Shown here piece by piece: positions 37,061 through 48,654 of a DNA stretch of 64,000 nucleotides. Positions within the stretch are counted from its first letter, which is position 1. Every line of letters starts with the position of its first letter. The DNA comes from Geminocystis herdmanii PCC 6308 (GTDB taxonomy: Bacteria; Cyanobacteriota; Cyanobacteriia; Cyanobacteriales; Cyanobacteriaceae). The translations under genes were made by a program, and so were the position numbers. The notes below the pieces were generated by a model. It was not told the DNA's origin. It searched no databases and saw nothing but the letters and a program-made list of their open reading frames with translations. The stretch spans positions 2,979,770-3,043,769 of the forward strand of contig NZ_CM001775.1 of assembly GCF_000332235.1 (NCBI RefSeq), written 5' to 3'.

Positions 37061-37814
37061 AGATAACGATCGAAATACAAGTTAAAATTAAGGCTTCACT
37101 CCATTCGACTGTAGCTCCGTAGGTGTCTCCCGTATGTCCTTTTAGTTGGCGATAAAACCACCATCCCACTAATAATGATGAAATTATCCCCGTTAACGTT
37201 TCTATTATGATCAGTTGAAGGGAACTTTTTAACCAAAAATATTCAATTAACAGTAAAGGAATAATAAATAAGGAAGTAAAGATTATATCAAAAGGTAAAT
37301 TTAAACTCTTTTTTAAAAATGCACCCTTTCCCTCTACTTTAAGATAAGGATAAAGCACGATCGACATAAATTGTCCCCATCTAGCCCAACTAGCACAAAA
37401 AACCAGATAAAACCCAAGATTTTCAGTTATTGCCATCACACTTGCCACTTTTAACAAAATCACAATAATTCCAGCCATTACCCCATAAGCGCCCGTGTGA
37501 CTATCAGTCATTACCGTTAAGCGTTTCTCAGGATTTGTTACCGCCAAGCCGTCAGCAGTATCCATCACCCCGTCTAAATGCAATCCCCCCGTTATATATA
37601 TCCATAATGCCACGATTAAAACTCCTTGCAACAAAGGAGAAAAACCCAAGATATTTAAAACATAAGCTATTAAGCCTAATATACTTCCTAACAAACAACC
37701 CACCCAAGGCAACCACACCGCAATTTTACTGAAATTTATCGGCAAAAAAGAAGGTAAAGGAATAATAGTATAAAAAAGTATTGCCCCAAAAAAAGACTGG
37801 ATCAAATTTTTCAT
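37059..37814 (-). CDS. cobS: Adenosylcobinamide-GDP ribazoletransferase
   Basis: About 251 aa from the ATG at 37814; the upstream ATG adds 20 unlike residues. It joins adenosylcobinamide-GDP and alpha-ribazole in cobalamin synthesis. GGLHLDGVMDTADGL is the metal-binding motif; about six membrane segments. The stop TAG is formed with the MITE tip, so the C terminus may have been reset. Confidence 0.93.
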   Translation of the reverse strand: MKNLIQSFFGAILFYTIIPLPSFLPINFSKIAVWLPWVGCLLGSILGLIAYVLNILGFSPLLQGVLIVALWIYITGGLHLDGVMDTADGLAVTNPEKRLTVMTDSHTGAYGVMAGIIVILLKVASVMAITENLGFYLVFCASWARWGQFMSIVLYPYLKVEGKGAFLKKSLNLPFDIIFTSLFIIPLLLIEYFWLKSSLQLIIIETLTGIISSLLVGWWFYRQLKGHTGDTYGATVEWSEALILTCISIVI

Positions 37815-38409
37815 TGCTATAAAATATTTAGGAGTTGATGAAAAAGACTTCTCCAAAAATTTCCATAGAGACATAAAATTTTACATCTATACAATAACTT
37901 TAGGCATCAAAAATCTAATTTTAAGAAATTTTACTCGATACCTAACACCTAAAACCCAAAACCTAACACCTCTGGTTTCCAAAAAAATTTTTTTATCTCC
38001 CATATTTAAGATTAACCTGAACAAAAAGGAAATTTTAGGTTAAAATTGTGTCGTAGCGAACAATAAAAATTATTTATTCAATTTCAAATTTGCTATTAAT
38101 ATAGAAGTAGATTAAGACTTTTTTGTCAAATAATCTCAAATAATATTAATCTTGACATCAAAAATTTGTTGTAAAGATTGACTTAACGATCGAAATATGA
38201 GATTTTCATGTAGCTATTGACTTTCTTTGGATTTAACTACATTTAATCTGTCAATGAAACAATAGATTAAGAATAATTATTTTCTCCCATAAGAGAATTT
38301 AATTATCTCGTATTGTAAATTTTTAATTAAAAAGAGCTAGATATGCTTTAAGCATTTCATTTTCAGTAACACATATTAGTAAGTAAGAGCGAAAAAAAGG
38401 GTTAATACT
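37815..38409. other. Intergenic region, no gene
   Basis: AT-rich; CCTAACACCTAAAACCC-type repeats near 37940-37972. No clear promoter or RNA seen. I saw no cobalamin riboswitch box upstream of cobS. Confidence 0.45.
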
Positions 38410-38850
38410 ATGAATCACCAAAATTATTGTCAAATACCAGCACCTTGCATTATCGAATCGGGAATTTTAGTTAATAAAGAAGACATCAAACGTTTAATTA
38501 ATGATTTAACACAAGTAAAATACATACATATTATCGATGGCGTAGTGCAAAATAATGGTACAGGTTGGATTTTAGAGGTATTTAATGACCCAAATCAAGC
38601 TACAGTAGTTGTTAATAACAGTCTCTATATCAATATTCAAAGTTTTGATTATCTCAAATTAACTCAAGTATCTCCTCAAGAAACCTATTTTGATTTAATC
38701 CAAGATAATCGTCAATTAAGGTTAATTCCACTTACTACGGCTAATCAGGATGTGCAAACTCCGAAAAATATTGGTTTTGATTGTTTAGAAGATATGTTGG
38801 AAGAAGTTTTATCGGCTAAATGGGATGTACAATTAGACGAAGACTTTTAG
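38410..38850 (+). CDS. Conserved hypothetical protein
   Basis: 146 aa, soluble, acidic tail (ECLEDML-type helix ending in DEDF). The core resembles a beta-rich fold (GWILEVFNDPNQATVVVNN). I recognise no named family. Long upstream AT-rich region and downstream repeats suggest single-gene transcription. Confidence 0.7.
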   Translation: MNHQNYCQIPAPCIIESGILVNKEDIKRLINDLTQVKYIHIIDGVVQNNGTGWILEVFNDPNQATVVVNNSLYINIQSFDYLKLTQVSPQETYFDLIQDNRQLRLIPLTTANQDVQTPKNIGFDCLEDMLEEVLSAKWDVQLDEDF

Positions 38851-39054
38851 AATGTAGAATTTAGAATGCAGAATGTAGAATTAAAAAATGAAGTTGTGGT
38901 AAACATTTTCTTATATAAAATTTGACAAAATAAACTATTTGTGCAAAAACAAAGATTTAGGTAATATCTCATAGTCCGCCAAGAAATAAATGATGCTGTT
39001 GGCGAAATAAATCTTAACCTGTATTAATTAGAAATAAAGCAAATTATGAAGATG

Positions 39055-39100
39055 AGACAGGTGGACAAGTGGACAAGTGGACAGGTGGACAAGTGGAAAG
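39055..39100. repeat. GGACAAGT tandem repeat
   Basis: Five GTGGACAAG/GTGGACAGG units, the same heptamer type as 34330. Confidence 0.85.
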
Positions 39101-39237
39101 ATGCCAAAATTATCAATATTTGCACATTTTTTTCACATCAAACGGATACATAATTCGTTGATTTTTCAAATTTTCTGTAACAAAATGTTTCGCCAACAGA
39201 CTCATAAATTTCATGGCTTATGGCACAAGTCAGCTAA

Positions 39238-40424
<1,187 letters not shown>

Positions 40425-40439
40425 TTTATCAATTAATTT

Positions 40440-40478
40440 GTAGGTTGGGTTGAGGAAACGAAACCCAACAAAAACTTT
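40440..40478. repeat. TTGGGTT/AACCCAA hairpin repeat
   Basis: GTAGGTTGGGTTGAGGAAAC then GAAACCCAACAAAAACTT right after tgt; may also act as its terminator. See 32251. Confidence 0.75.
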
Positions 40479-40568
40479 ACCTATTTCCATAACTGATTTT
40501 ACCAATTTAAAATTAAACTCGATCGAATTTTTCATCATCCCCTATTTATTCCCATAAATGAGATAAAA

Positions 40569-42032
40569 ATGAATAATCAATTCTTATTTAAAATGCTCGA
40601 AGGGCAAAATATCGACAACAAATATTACCTGAATAAGCTATTAGGTTCGGGAGGATTTGGAGGAGTTTATTTAGCCGATGAAGTGGTTAGAGATCGATTA
40701 ATTAGAACCGTTGCCCTAAAATTAATTATTACTGATAACCCCGATAAACAGTTAGATGAATTAATTTTTTCCACTACCTTAAATCATCCTAATTTAATCA
40801 GTTGTTTCACCTGCGGAGAATGCAATTTAAACGGTGCAGATTTTTTATATTTGCTCATGGAACAAGCAGATTATAGTCTGGAAGACGAGTTAAAAAAGGG
40901 TAAATTATCCGAAGAAAATGTTAAAGAATTAGTATTAGATATAACCAACGGATTAGATTATTTACACCGTCAAAAACCTATCATTGTCCATCGAGATTTA
41001 AAACCCGGAAATATTTTAAGAGTTGGGGATAAGTGGAAAATATCGGATTTTGGTTTAGTGAGAAGTTTACAAGGCACAGCATCCCAAACTACTACCATGA
41101 TGGGATCAATGGGATACGCACCGCCAGAAGCCTACGAGGGTAAAATCTCCCCTGCTTGGGATATTTGGTCATTAGGTATTTTAATAATAGAAATTTTAAC
41201 AGGAAAACTCCCCTTTGATACAAATGATTCAGAGCATATTAGAAAATTAGTTATTAATGCTACAATTCCTATTCCTCCATTAACATATCCCTTCAATAAA
41301 ATCATTCGAGAATGTTTAATTAAAGATTCTGAAAATCGCATTAGTGCAAAGAAAATAATCGACATATTAGTAAAAAACCAAGATCAAGACAAGGTAACAA
41401 ATATTAACAATAAGGATAAATCTAATAACTATATTCCTTTAATTAACCTAAATATTTCTATTTTTAGTTTTTTAATTTTGATAGGATTATCTCTTTATTT
41501 TTATAATATTAATAATCTTGATAACACCCCAAAAAACTTAATTAAAAATGGTAGTTTTGAGGAAGGAGTTGATATTAATAAAGATAATAAATTTAACGGA
41601 TTAAATACTAAATCACAAGGTATTAGTAATTGGGAAATAATCAGAGATGATATTGATTATAAAGAAAATTTTTGGCAAAATAGCGATGGTAATAGAAGTT
41701 TAGACCTAAATGGCGGTCAAGCAGGAGCAATTAGTCAAACTTTTCCCACTAAAATAGGAGAAAGATATTTAGTTAAATTTGATATGGGTGGAAATCCAGA
41801 TAACTTAGCAATTCCAATAAGAAAAATTATTATATCAGTTGGAGAACAACAAGGTCATTTTGTTTTTGATATGAGAGGAGGAAAAACTAGAGAAAATATG
41901 CAATGGCAGACTTTTAAATGGGAATTTATTGCAGAAGATTCTATGACTACTTTAATCTTCTCTGTATCACAGGGTAATACATCAGCTTATGGTCCCACTC
42001 TTGATAATGTAAGAGTGTTTACTTTAAAATAA
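40569..42032 (+). CDS. Ser/Thr kinase with membrane anchor and DUF642-like outer domain
   Basis: 487 aa. Hanks-type kinase (about 15-280): GSGGFGGVYLA, VALKLI, VHRDLKPGNIL, ISDFG and APPEAYEG. One membrane segment near 293-312 (ISIFSFLILIGLSLYFY). Outer domain (about 325-487) starts LIKNGSFEEG and includes DGNRSLDLNG, QAGAISQTF and YGPTLDNVRV, typical of the DUF642/choice-of-anchor C beta-sandwich. That makes a receptor-like kinase that may sense a glycan or surface ligand; the ligand is unknown. Confidence 0.87.
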   Translation: MNNQFLFKMLEGQNIDNKYYLNKLLGSGGFGGVYLADEVVRDRLIRTVALKLIITDNPDKQLDELIFSTTLNHPNLISCFTCGECNLNGADFLYLLMEQADYSLEDELKKGKLSEENVKELVLDITNGLDYLHRQKPIIVHRDLKPGNILRVGDKWKISDFGLVRSLQGTASQTTTMMGSMGYAPPEAYEGKISPAWDIWSLGILIIEILTGKLPFDTNDSEHIRKLVINATIPIPPLTYPFNKIIRECLIKDSENRISAKKIIDILVKNQDQDKVTNINNKDKSNNYIPLINLNISIFSFLILIGLSLYFYNINNLDNTPKNLIKNGSFEEGVDINKDNKFNGLNTKSQGISNWEIIRDDIDYKENFWQNSDGNRSLDLNGGQAGAISQTFPTKIGERYLVKFDMGGNPDNLAIPIRKIIISVGEQQGHFVFDMRGGKTRENMQWQTFKWEFIAEDSMTTLIFSVSQGNTSAYGPTLDNVRVFTLK

Positions 42033-42092
42033 ACTTTATGAAAAATAAGCAAACAATTCATTTGTTTTTAAGACTTTATTTTGTTATAAATT

Positions 42093-43016
42093 ATGATAGA
42101 TCACGATCGACTCTTTAAAGAACTAATACAAACATTTTTCTGGGAATTTATCGAATTATTTATTCCCGAAGTTTTGCAATATGTATCAAAAGAAACTTTA
42201 ACCTTTTTCCCCGAAGAAGTTTTTACCGATGTTACCGCAGGAGAAAAACGAAAAATTGATCTTTTAGCCCAAGTAAAATGGCAAGAAGAAGATGGTTTTT
42301 TCCTCATTCATATTGAGAATCAAGCCTATAATCAAAAAGAATTTGAACGGCGAATGTTTCATTATTTTGCCCGTTTAGATCAAAAATATCGTTTACCGAT
42401 TTATCCGATCGTTCTTTTTTCCTATGATAAGCCAAAAAGGGAAGAAAAAAATCAATATCAAGTAGTTTTCCCTGACAAAAAAATCCTCGAATTTAACTTT
42501 ACCACTATCCAATTAAATCGACTGCCGTGGCGACAATTTTTGTCTCAACCCAACCCCATTGCTTCGGCTTTAATGGCAAAAATGGATTTTAAACCAGAAG
42601 AAAGAGTTAAGGTAAAATTAGAATGCCTGAGAATGTTAGCAACTTTAAGTTTAGACCCTGCTAGAATAAAGTTAATTTCAGGATTCATTGATACCTATTT
42701 AAAATTAAACCCAACGGAAAAACAAGAATTTGATACCGAATTAAAACAAACAGAAATAACAAAGGAGAAAAAAATTATGGAAATCGTCACCAGTTGGATG
42801 GAGGAAGGCATTGAAATCGGAGAAAAAAGAGCCGAAAAAAGAGGTGAACAGAATTTAATTAAGCGTCAAATTAAACGAAGATTTAATTATCTTTCTCAAG
42901 AATTAGATACTAAAATTAATAGCTTATCTCTACCTCAAATTGAGAGTTTAGCCGATGCTATTTTTGATTTTCAATCTTTGGATGATGTGATTCATTGGTT
43001 AGAAATTAACACTTAA
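42093..43016 (+). CDS. Rpn/PD-(D/E)XK nuclease-like protein (DUF4351 tail)
   Basis: 307 aa. DHDRLFKELIQTF, RKIDLLAQVKW and HIENQAYN fit the Rpn/transposase-31 PD-(D/E)XK family; the tail QIKRRFNYLSQELDTKINSL is DUF4351-like. Such proteins are abundant in cyanobacteria, and some promote recombination. Intact. Confidence 0.85.
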   Translation: MIDHDRLFKELIQTFFWEFIELFIPEVLQYVSKETLTFFPEEVFTDVTAGEKRKIDLLAQVKWQEEDGFFLIHIENQAYNQKEFERRMFHYFARLDQKYRLPIYPIVLFSYDKPKREEKNQYQVVFPDKKILEFNFTTIQLNRLPWRQFLSQPNPIASALMAKMDFKPEERVKVKLECLRMLATLSLDPARIKLISGFIDTYLKLNPTEKQEFDTELKQTEITKEKKIMEIVTSWMEEGIEIGEKRAEKRGEQNLIKRQIKRRFNYLSQELDTKINSLSLPQIESLADAIFDFQSLDDVIHWLEINT

Positions 43017-43390
43017 TTATCGCCTTAAAATCAATTATATAAATAATTGTAACAATTTCGATCGAACCTTTAATTAATGATTAACCAATTAAATAAATTT
43101 TGTACTGTGCTTGAATTTTCATACTTTTCTTCTCTCCTTTCCCCATCAAAAGACGATGAGACAACATCTAAGGAATGATTAATTTATGTAAACTTTATCT
43201 CATTTTTCATTCCGATTAAGGAAAATGATCTTAGAATTAATGGGTTATTATATCAACATTCACATAATTACTTACAAATTTGTAGGTTGGTTGAGGGAAC
43301 GAAACCCAACAAAAACTTTACTTATTTCAATAACTGATTTTAAACTCGATGACGAAGTGCCACTTTTAGCGATCGAACTTGAATAAAAAT
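43017..43390. other. Intergenic region with repeats
   Basis: No gene. The TTGGGTT-type hairpin copy is at 43280-43320, and a GACGAAGTGCCACTTTTAGC/GATCGAAC half-hairpin is just before the next start. Confidence 0.55.
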
Positions 43391-44770
43391 ATGATGAAAT
43401 CTCTAAATTTAATCCGATTCAACAAGTCAATAAAAAAAATATTGGTATTTTTAGGAATAACGATATTATCCTTATTTATTGTTATAAATTACTCTAGCTA
43501 TGGTGTCAATGCACGACAAATTCCCGATAATCCTCAAGAGGCAATTTTAAGCGCTAATATGCTAAAAATGGAGCAAAAATTAGATAAAGAATATAGCAGT
43601 TTTTTAAATAAAGAAATGCTAGATAAGGAAGAAAGTTCGATCGAAATGTCTGCTATTTTAGCAGATATGGATCAAAAAACAGGCACTAATTCCGCCATTC
43701 TCTGGGTAATGCCCGAAGCAGAATATTTGCACTTAGTCTATTTAAGCAAACAAGGTAAAATTATTGTTAGAGATATTTATGATGCTCCTTTTAATAAACT
43801 TACACAAGTTGTTAATGATTTTTATCGGGAAATTGAAAATGTTAATAACCCGATGGATTTAACCCAATCAAAGCAACTATATAAATGGATTGTTGAGCCT
43901 TATCAAAAAGACTTTTTAGACGCAGAAAATATCAATAATATTTTATTTTGCATTGGTAATGGAGTTAGATTAGTTCCGTTAAGTGCATTATATGACGGCG
44001 AAAATTTCTTAGTAGAAAAATATAATATTAGTCGTATTCCCGCCTTTAATTTAATTAATGCAGAATATAAACCCGTAAAAAACCCGAGCATTTTAGCTAT
44101 GGGTGCTTCAGATTTTCCTAATAATGATCCTCTCCCGGCGGTAGTTTTAGAACTGCAAAATATTAACAAACGGCTACAACGATCGAACTCAGATACAGAA
44201 ATATTGCTCAATGAAGATTTCACTTTACCCAACATGAAAGAGCAACTAAAGGGAAATTCTTATCAAATAGTACATTTAGCAACCCACGCTAATTTTAACG
44301 GTGGAGATATAACCGATTCCTATATTCAATTTTGGGATGATAAATTAACCTTAGATCAAATGTCTAATATGCCTTGGGAAACTCCTCCCGATTTATTGGT
44401 GTTAAGTGCCTGTAATACGGCTTTGGGCGATCGAAGTGCGCAACTAGGTTTTACAGGTATAGCCTTGCAAACAGGAGTTAACTCTGCCATCGGCACTTTA
44501 TGGAGTGTCAGTGACTTAGGTACTTTTGCTCTGATTACAGAATTTTATGAGCAATTAATCAATCGATCTGATCAAAACCCAACGAAAGCAGGAGCGTTAC
44601 GTCAAGCCCAAAATTTATTATTACAAGGAAAAGTCTATTTTCAAGACAATGTTTTAATTACTCCCCACGGCAATATTGACTTACCCAAAAATTTTGAAGC
44701 GACGGGGAAGGTTGACTTATCCCACCCTTTTTATTGGGCAGGATTTACCGTCATTAGTAGCCCTTGGTAA
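43391..44770 (+). CDS. CHAT-domain protease, membrane-anchored
   Basis: About 459 aa from the ATG at 43391. An N-terminal membrane segment (ILVFLGITILSLFIVI) places the rest outside the cytoplasmic membrane. The C-terminal CHAT caspase-like domain has His in VHLATHANF and Cys in VLSACNTALGD, so it should be active. No TPR region, unlike many CHAT proteins. It lies near the kinase and Rpn genes but with separate promoters. Confidence 0.9.
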   Translation: MMKSLNLIRFNKSIKKILVFLGITILSLFIVINYSSYGVNARQIPDNPQEAILSANMLKMEQKLDKEYSSFLNKEMLDKEESSIEMSAILADMDQKTGTNSAILWVMPEAEYLHLVYLSKQGKIIVRDIYDAPFNKLTQVVNDFYREIENVNNPMDLTQSKQLYKWIVEPYQKDFLDAENINNILFCIGNGVRLVPLSALYDGENFLVEKYNISRIPAFNLINAEYKPVKNPSILAMGASDFPNNDPLPAVVLELQNINKRLQRSNSDTEILLNEDFTLPNMKEQLKGNSYQIVHLATHANFNGGDITDSYIQFWDDKLTLDQMSNMPWETPPDLLVLSACNTALGDRSAQLGFTGIALQTGVNSAIGTLWSVSDLGTFALITEFYEQLINRSDQNPTKAGALRQAQNLLLQGKVYFQDNVLITPHGNIDLPKNFEATGKVDLSHPFYWAGFTVISSPW

Positions 44771-45053
44771 GAATGGAGAATGGAGAATTGAAAATTGAGA
44801 ATTAAAAACTTATCAACTTTTCCTCATCTCCATCAATAGACCTCTTGCAAAATAAAAAGTAAAATCTTTTTTAGGGTGAAAAACATAAATTTTTTTAACT
44901 TAGGTGATTTCTAATAATAAATATACCTGCATGATCCCCCCTAACCCCCCAAAACACAAAGGGGGAATTATAAAGAAGATTGGTAAATTCTTTCTCGTAA
45001 ATCGCCTTATTACTCATTACTCATTACTCGACTTCTGTAATAAGTCTAATAAC
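44771..45053. other. Intergenic region, no gene
   Basis: Short repeats only: AGAATGGAGAATGGAGAATT after the CHAT gene and TTACTCATTACTCATTACTC before argB's end. A CCCCCTAACCCCCC segment is near 44937. Confidence 0.5.
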
Positions 45054-45941
45054 CTATGGTACGATCATCGAGCCAATACCATCATCGGTAAAGATTTCTA
45101 GTAATAACGCATGGGGTATTCTTCCATCGATGATATGGGCCGCTTTCACTCCTTGAGCTAACGATCGAACACAACAAGTAACTTTAGGAATCATACCACC
45201 GCCCACAACTCCTTGATCAATTAAATCCCTTGCGTCTTGGATAGATAATTTATAAAGCAAAGTAGAATTATCTTTAAAATCCTGTAAAATACCGGGGGTG
45301 TCCGTTAATAAAATGAGTTTTTCTGCCCCCAAAGCGGCGGCTATTTCCCCGGCGATGGTATCGGCATTGATATTATGTGCTTGACCATCCACATCAGCCG
45401 CTACACTAGAAATAATAGGCACATAACCACTTTTGACTAAAGAGTCCACAAGGCTAATATCAACACTCATCACCTCTCCCACAAAACCAACTTTTTCTCG
45501 ATCGACCGATCGAGCTTGTACCAAATTACCATCTTTTCCACAAATACCAACGGCTTTACCTCCAGCATTATTCACCATCGTCACCAATTCTTTATTCACC
45601 CTGCCCACTAATACCATTTCTACCACATCCATAGTAGCGGCATCTGTCACCCTTAAACCGTCTTTAAATTGAGGTTCGATACCTAATTTTGTTAACCAAG
45701 TATTAATTTCAGGACCCCCTCCATGAACTACTACAGGACGAACTCCCACAGAAGCCAAAAAGACAATATCTCTAATCACATACTCCTTTAAAGTACTGTC
45801 TTTCATAGCCGCACCACCATATTTAACTACGATCGTGCGTCCTGCAAACTTTTGTATATAAGGTAACGCTTCACTTAAAACTCTAACTCTAGTGGCTTCC
45901 GTTTCGAGAAAATACTCACTTCCTTTAAGGTCTTTTTCCAT
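45054..45941 (-). CDS. argB: Acetylglutamate kinase
   Basis: 295 aa. It phosphorylates N-acetylglutamate; in cyanobacteria it is the PII-controlled step of arginine synthesis. [16 protein letters not shown] and [12 protein letters not shown] motifs are present. Full length. Confidence 0.97.
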   Translation of the reverse strand: MEKDLKGSEYFLETEATRVRVLSEALPYIQKFAGRTIVVKYGGAAMKDSTLKEYVIRDIVFLASVGVRPVVVHGGGPEINTWLTKLGIEPQFKDGLRVTDAATMDVVEMVLVGRVNKELVTMVNNAGGKAVGICGKDGNLVQARSVDREKVGFVGEVMSVDISLVDSLVKSGYVPIISSVAADVDGQAHNINADTIAGEIAAALGAEKLILLTDTPGILQDFKDNSTLLYKLSIQDARDLIDQGVVGGGMIPKVTCCVRSLAQGVKAAHIIDGRIPHALLLEIFTDDGIGSMIVP

Positions 45942-46155
45942 AATTGATCTATTATTTTAATTTTTCAAACAATCATATTACTAAATAAGGTGACATTAAA
46001 ATTGTTCACAGATAGCTTTTTTGTACAATTCATCATTAGGGATTGCCTCATAGTTTTCTGATGAACATAGGAGATAAGAGTTAGGAGACAGGAGATAGGA
46101 GAAATACTGAAAAATAGAGGTTTTTAGAAGTATTTATAGTATTTTATGATTACAA

Positions 46156-46674
46156 TTAATTACTAAACTGAAAATAAGACATGAAATGATAAGCTAAATC
46201 TGTGTCTAAATTTAGTCTTTTTTGTAAGTCTGCAATATGTTTATATTTGCCATTACTAGCTCGATCGATCATAATTTTTTTAGCTATTTCTTCATCTAAA
46301 TTAGGAATACTTTTTAATTGTTCTAAACTAGCATTATTCGGATTAATTTTTGCAGGAGCATAAAAACTATCTTTGGCATAATAGGCAAAATAAAGTATTG
46401 ATTCCCAACACTGAATTTTCAATACTGACATTCCTAAAGCCGAAGCTAAATCTTCTAAACACAAAAAATGTATGCCTGAATTAGTTATTTCCACTAAATT
46501 TCGAGCTTGAATAATCGATATGCCGGGGAGTCTTAACCAATCATCGACACTTGCTCTATTCGCATCAATTTTGATACCTAATTCACCAGCAATTTTTATC
46601 TCTGTTTCCGATTGAAAACGGTAATAAGGATTACTTTGTATTTTTTTTATAATCGATCGATGGGATAAATTCAT
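46156..46674 (-). CDS. ComEA-like helix-hairpin-helix protein
   Basis: 172 aa with two helix-hairpin-helix modules: DANRASVDDWLRLPGISIIQ and NPNNASLEQLKSIPNLDEEI. No signal peptide or membrane segment, so not a classic ComEA; a cytosolic DNA-binding role is likely. Confidence 0.82.
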   Translation of the reverse strand: MNLSHRSIIKKIQSNPYYRFQSETEIKIAGELGIKIDANRASVDDWLRLPGISIIQARNLVEITNSGIHFLCLEDLASALGMSVLKIQCWESILYFAYYAKDSFYAPAKINPNNASLEQLKSIPNLDEEIAKKIMIDRASNGKYKHIADLQKRLNLDTDLAYHFMSYFQFSN

Positions 46675-46793
46675 GATCTTGTTTATCTGAGTTCGATGGA
46701 AGAATATTCGATCTGGTTAGATTTAAAGTGATTTAAGTTAATTTTTGTGAGTTTATTTTAAAATCAATTAAAACAAGTTTTTCGTCAATTTTT

Positions 46794-46826
46794 AACCTAA
46801 TACCTAATACCTAATACCTAATACCT
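46794..46826. repeat. CCTAATA heptamer tandem repeat
   Basis: Four to five copies, complementary to the TATTAGG repeat at 18002. The rest of 46675-46977 has no gene beyond the psaM leader. Confidence 0.85.
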
Positions 46827-46977
46827 GATCTTCAACCACAAAATTTAGTTTAAACTGAGGGTTGTTTCTGTTGCAAATTATTACGAAATCATGCAAAAGT
46901 TACCATCTTAAGGCACATTAATAGTAATTTGAACTCAATTCTACCAATTTATCGCTATTAGAGGAGTCTTTTAAATC

Positions 46978-47073
46978 ATGTCTATTTCTGAAACCCAAGT
47001 TTTTGTAGCTTTAGTAATTGCTCTTATCCCCGGTATTTTAGCTTTTCGTTTAGCTACTGAACTTTATAAGTAA
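46978..47073 (+). CDS. psaM: Photosystem I subunit XII
   Basis: 31 aa, one membrane helix. [20 protein letters not shown] matches PsaM closely and the RLATELYK end is diagnostic. GAGGAG sits upstream. PsaM stabilises PSI trimers. Too short for standard ORF cut-offs. Confidence 0.95.
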   Translation: MSISETQVFVALVIALIPGILAFRLATELYK

Positions 47074-47117
47074 ATAACATGGGGTGGGTATTGCCCACCC
47101 TACAAATCTGAGAATAC

Positions 47118-47745
47118 ATGAGTTTAAACATTGTTATTATTGGTAATTCTAGTTCGGGTAAATCTAGTTTAGCGTTACAATTAGCCCAAGAATTTAACTT
47201 ATACTCATCAAGGTTATAATCTGATGTTGCAAAATGTATAGTTGCCTCTTGCCTACTTGCCTTTTGCCTACCTTCACCAAACTCAAATTATGCCCTCGCC
47301 AAGTATATCTCACCTTGACCTTGATACTTTAGCATGGGAAGCCCAAGAAACCCCCCTTCGTCGTAGCTTATCTGCTAGTGTTAAAGACATTAAAAACTTT
47401 ATTCACTTACATAATAACTGGATTATTGAGGGTTGTTATGGGGATTTAATCACAGAAATTTTACCTTTTATTAATCTGTTAATTTTTCTCAATCCTGATG
47501 TTGATACTTGTTTAAATAATGCTAAAAATAGAGCTTGGGAAAGTCATAAATACAAAAGTTTAGAGGCTCAAAATGCTAATTTGCAATTCCTAGAACAATG
47601 GATTAAAGATTATTTCGATCGACAAGATGAGTTTTCTTTCAGTTACCATCAACAATTATTTCGATCGTTCTCAGGTAAAAAAATAGAATATAATCACAAT
47701 TGGGACAATAATCTATTAAAAATGATTCGGAACTATCATAATTAA
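47118..47745 (+). pseudogene. P-loop kinase-like gene broken by an insertion
   Basis: 47118-47198 gives MSLNIVIIGNSSSGKSSLAL with a Walker A, then stops at 47217. The downstream frame (from about 47304: SHLDLDTLAWEAQE and on to WDNNLLKMIRNYHN) carries the rest of the adenylate kinase/shikimate kinase-like protein. About 105 bp in between, with GCCTCTTGCCTACTTGCC repeats, is foreign and shifts frame. Confidence 0.8.
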
Positions 47746-47785
47746 AATAAAATAGTAAAATTAACCTAAAAATCTTGATAGTTTT

Positions 47786-48403
47786 ATGACAGATAGCAAT
47801 CAACCAAATACCATAGAGAATGTAGATAAATTAGATAATACAGAAACCAGAATTACACAACTAGAAGATAAGGTGACAACATTAACTAATCTTGTCAATC
47901 AACTTCAAGCACAAATGATCTTATTACCTGATGTAGTTAGATATGGGAAACTACAACAACTATTAGAAAAAGGGGATTTTCGATCGGCAGACGAAGAAAC
48001 GACTCATATAATGTTGGAAGTCACAGGACAACAAAGAGAAACCTTAACCCCCGATAATGTAGCTCAATATCCTTGTAACTCATTGCGTGTAATTGATCAA
48101 CTTTGGCAAAAATATAGTCAAGAAAAATTTGGTTTTAGTGTACAACTCAAAACCTATTATGAAGTGGGAGGAAGTATTGACACCATTAGAACACAAGATA
48201 CTAAAATATTAGGTCAATTTGCGGATAAGGTGGGATGGTTAGACGAGAATCAACAACCTAAATTTGAAGATTACGATAATTGGGATTTTAGCTTATCTTC
48301 CCCCAATGGATGCTTTCCTGCCCACTGGTGGAAATCGCCCTACGGTTTAAAAATGGTGACATTTTTCTTTTCTCGTTTAATTTCCTGTGATTTACATAAT
48401 TAA
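47786..48403 (+). CDS. GUN4-domain protein
   Basis: 205 aa. Coiled coil at about 15-50, then a GUN4 core: LEKGDFRSADEETTHIML, YPCNSLRVIDQLWQKYSQ and KFGFSVQLKTYYEVGG. GUN4 binds Mg-porphyrin and stimulates Mg-chelatase; cyanobacteria have several GUN4-domain paralogues, so this may not be the main one. Confidence 0.87.
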   Translation: MTDSNQPNTIENVDKLDNTETRITQLEDKVTTLTNLVNQLQAQMILLPDVVRYGKLQQLLEKGDFRSADEETTHIMLEVTGQQRETLTPDNVAQYPCNSLRVIDQLWQKYSQEKFGFSVQLKTYYEVGGSIDTIRTQDTKILGQFADKVGWLDENQQPKFEDYDNWDFSLSSPNGCFPAHWWKSPYGLKMVTFFFSRLISCDLHN

Positions 48404-48490
48404 ACCTTAAAGATGAAGTAGGGTGGGCAATGCCCACAAACATCACAGGTAATGTTTAAACCTTCTTCATTAAAGACAATCCCGAAATAG

Positions 48491-48622
48491 TTATAAATCT
48501 CCACGCAATGCGTAAAGAATAAAAACAATTACAGGTCCTGCAACTAAAATGAAACCGACAGAAGTTAATTGTAAAATAACTTGTAAATCTAAACCGCTAA
48601 AAAGATTGGTAATAAAATCCAT
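48491..48622 (-). CDS. psb30: Photosystem II protein Psb30 (Ycf12)
   Basis: 43 aa from the ATG at 48622. One membrane helix; VILQLTSVGFILVAGPVIVF then ALRGDL fits Psb30/Ycf12, a small peripheral subunit of the PSII core. GGAG lies before the start. Confidence 0.82.
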   Translation of the reverse strand: MDFITNLFSGLDLQVILQLTSVGFILVAGPVIVFILYALRGDL

Positions 48623-48654
48623 ATTGACTCCTAATTTATTTTAAACAGATGATC

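Noticed and set aside
37875-38100. Cobalamin riboswitch for cobS
   Set aside because: No B12 box seen.
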